Below, piece by piece: positions 63,222 through 64,000 of a DNA stretch of 64,000 nt (position 1 is the first letter of the stretch; each line of letters begins with the position of its first letter). The position numbers and the translations under genes are program-made. Origin of the DNA: Acanthochlamys bracteata (lineage: Eukaryota > Streptophyta > Magnoliopsida > Pandanales > Velloziaceae); contig CM034142.1 of the NCBI GenBank assembly GCA_019914995.1, positions 5,971,031 to 6,035,030 on the forward strand. The letters are read 5' to 3'. The notes below the pieces were generated by a model that worked only from the letters and a program-made list of their open reading frames with translations, did not search any database and was not told the DNA's origin.

Positions 63222-64000
63222 AATTTACTAGAATTTTATCACAGTAGTTAGAGACGAAGACAAGTGGTTCTTCTTTTTTGGTCTTGTTTTTGTTATTGCT
63301 TTGCTGTGAACAGTAGTGGTACTACTAGAGCGTGGACGAATGGATACCGGCTTTATCTTACTCAAAAAGAAAAAATAAAAAATGAGTTCATTAGAAAACA
63401 GAAAGAAAAAGTTTTACGAGTTTGTTTTATTTTGTCCAAGTGCATGCCTCGGCGTTCCTGGTGGGCCAACACAAAAAAGATGGGATGCACGTGGCTGACG
63501 ATAGGGAAGTTCTTTTGTGTGTAATTTTATCTTTATAATTTATTTCTTTCATAAAATTATATTTTTTTAATATATAATTATAAAAATAATAAAAGTCATT
63601 TTTAATTAATAAAATTAAATTCATGTTTAATAATATTATTTATAAAAAAATTTAGTAATTTATTATTATTAACTTATTTTCTTTTTAAAAAATATTTAAA
63701 TTGACTTATGCATTTTTTATTTTGATTTTTCGCGTGTGAGACCTCTATATCTTCAAATATCAACTAGAAACCAAATATACGTTTTCTTTTGTAAGATAGT
63801 CAGATTATTTTAACTTCTCAATCGTCGTGCTTCAGATTTAGGAATCGTTTGGTTATATATTTTATCTTCATTTTCATCTTCCTTTTAACTTTAATTTATT
63901 AATCTTTACGTAGAAAGATTAATTTAAAAAAAAATTGAAAGACATAAACACATTGTCAAATTATTATATATAAACAATTTTAAACGATCTCTTAATGGTG
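63222..64000. other. Upstream region of the fusion gene
   Basis: Directly upstream of the start codon the minus strand is GA-rich (AGAGAGAAAGAGAGAGG complement near 63201-63220), typical of a plant leader. Beyond about 63500 the DNA is AT-rich with element-like words ('atcgtttggttatatatttt'). No other gene starts are seen before the window edge. Confidence 0.45.

Noticed and set aside
1-64000. tRNA, rRNA and snRNA genes
   Set aside because: None recognised on reading; no conserved A/B-box or rRNA core sequence was seen. A tRNA or Rfam search was not possible here.

Overview
The window is nuclear DNA from a flowering plant, most likely a eudicot. Three genes have plant-specific architectures, with many short introns in AT-rich DNA. 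The genes are embedded in a background of hairpin-forming miniature elements, a LINE remnant and a Ty3/gypsy LTR retrotransposon. There are no operons, Shine-Dalgarno sites or CRISPR arrays. I could not name the species from sequence alone.

Layout. 1-1.2 kb: a possible decayed gene on the minus strand. 1.2-11.3 kb: very AT-rich intergenic DNA packed with related 200-280 bp inverted-repeat elements and LTR-like direct repeats. 11.95-19.16 kb (+): an 11-exon gene for a FAB1C/D-type phosphatidylinositol-3-phosphate 5-kinase of about 1603 aa. 19.2-24.6 kb: intergenic, with a decayed L1-type LINE (minus) and a foldback element. 24.70-25.65 kb (+): a two-exon gene for an HMGA-type chromatin protein of about 187 aa, with a linker-histone globular domain and four AT-hooks. 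25.7-29.0 kb: intergenic. 29.08-63.19 kb (-): one very large gene of 42 coding exons, for a protein of about 1372 aa.

The large gene is the plant 'ketose-bisphosphate aldolase class-II family protein'. It fuses two 3-hydroxyisobutyrate-dehydrogenase-like (LtnD-type) domains, a DUF1537/OtnK-type sugar-acid kinase and a class II aldolase. In bacteria, DUF1537 kinases sit in operons for four-carbon sugar acids (threonate, erythronate) beside LtnD-type dehydrogenases and an aldolase-family enzyme. The plant protein therefore looks like a comparable catabolic set in one chain, and it could act on threonate, a product of ascorbate breakdown. That role is inference. The two dehydrogenase repeats share exon lengths exactly over seven consecutive exons (77-55-49-138-82-79-41 bp). 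The first repeat has lost dehydrogenase motifs, including the catalytic lysine (Lys to Arg).

The introns of this gene carry much of the repeat load. Intron 2 holds a 5.5-kb minus-strand Ty3/gypsy element with both LTRs and a perfect 5-bp target-site duplication. Intron 3 holds large hairpin-forming elements, intron 28 holds a tandem duplication split by a later insertion, and intron 32 holds a small inverted-repeat element. The retrotransposon is broken by frameshifts. Its two LTRs match almost perfectly over 320 bp and then diverge sharply, which points either to a mosaic element or to a poorly polished assembly patch.

Coordinates were derived by hand from splice consensus and reading phase. 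All exon phases join without conflict in the three genes, but single-base slips at boundaries are possible.
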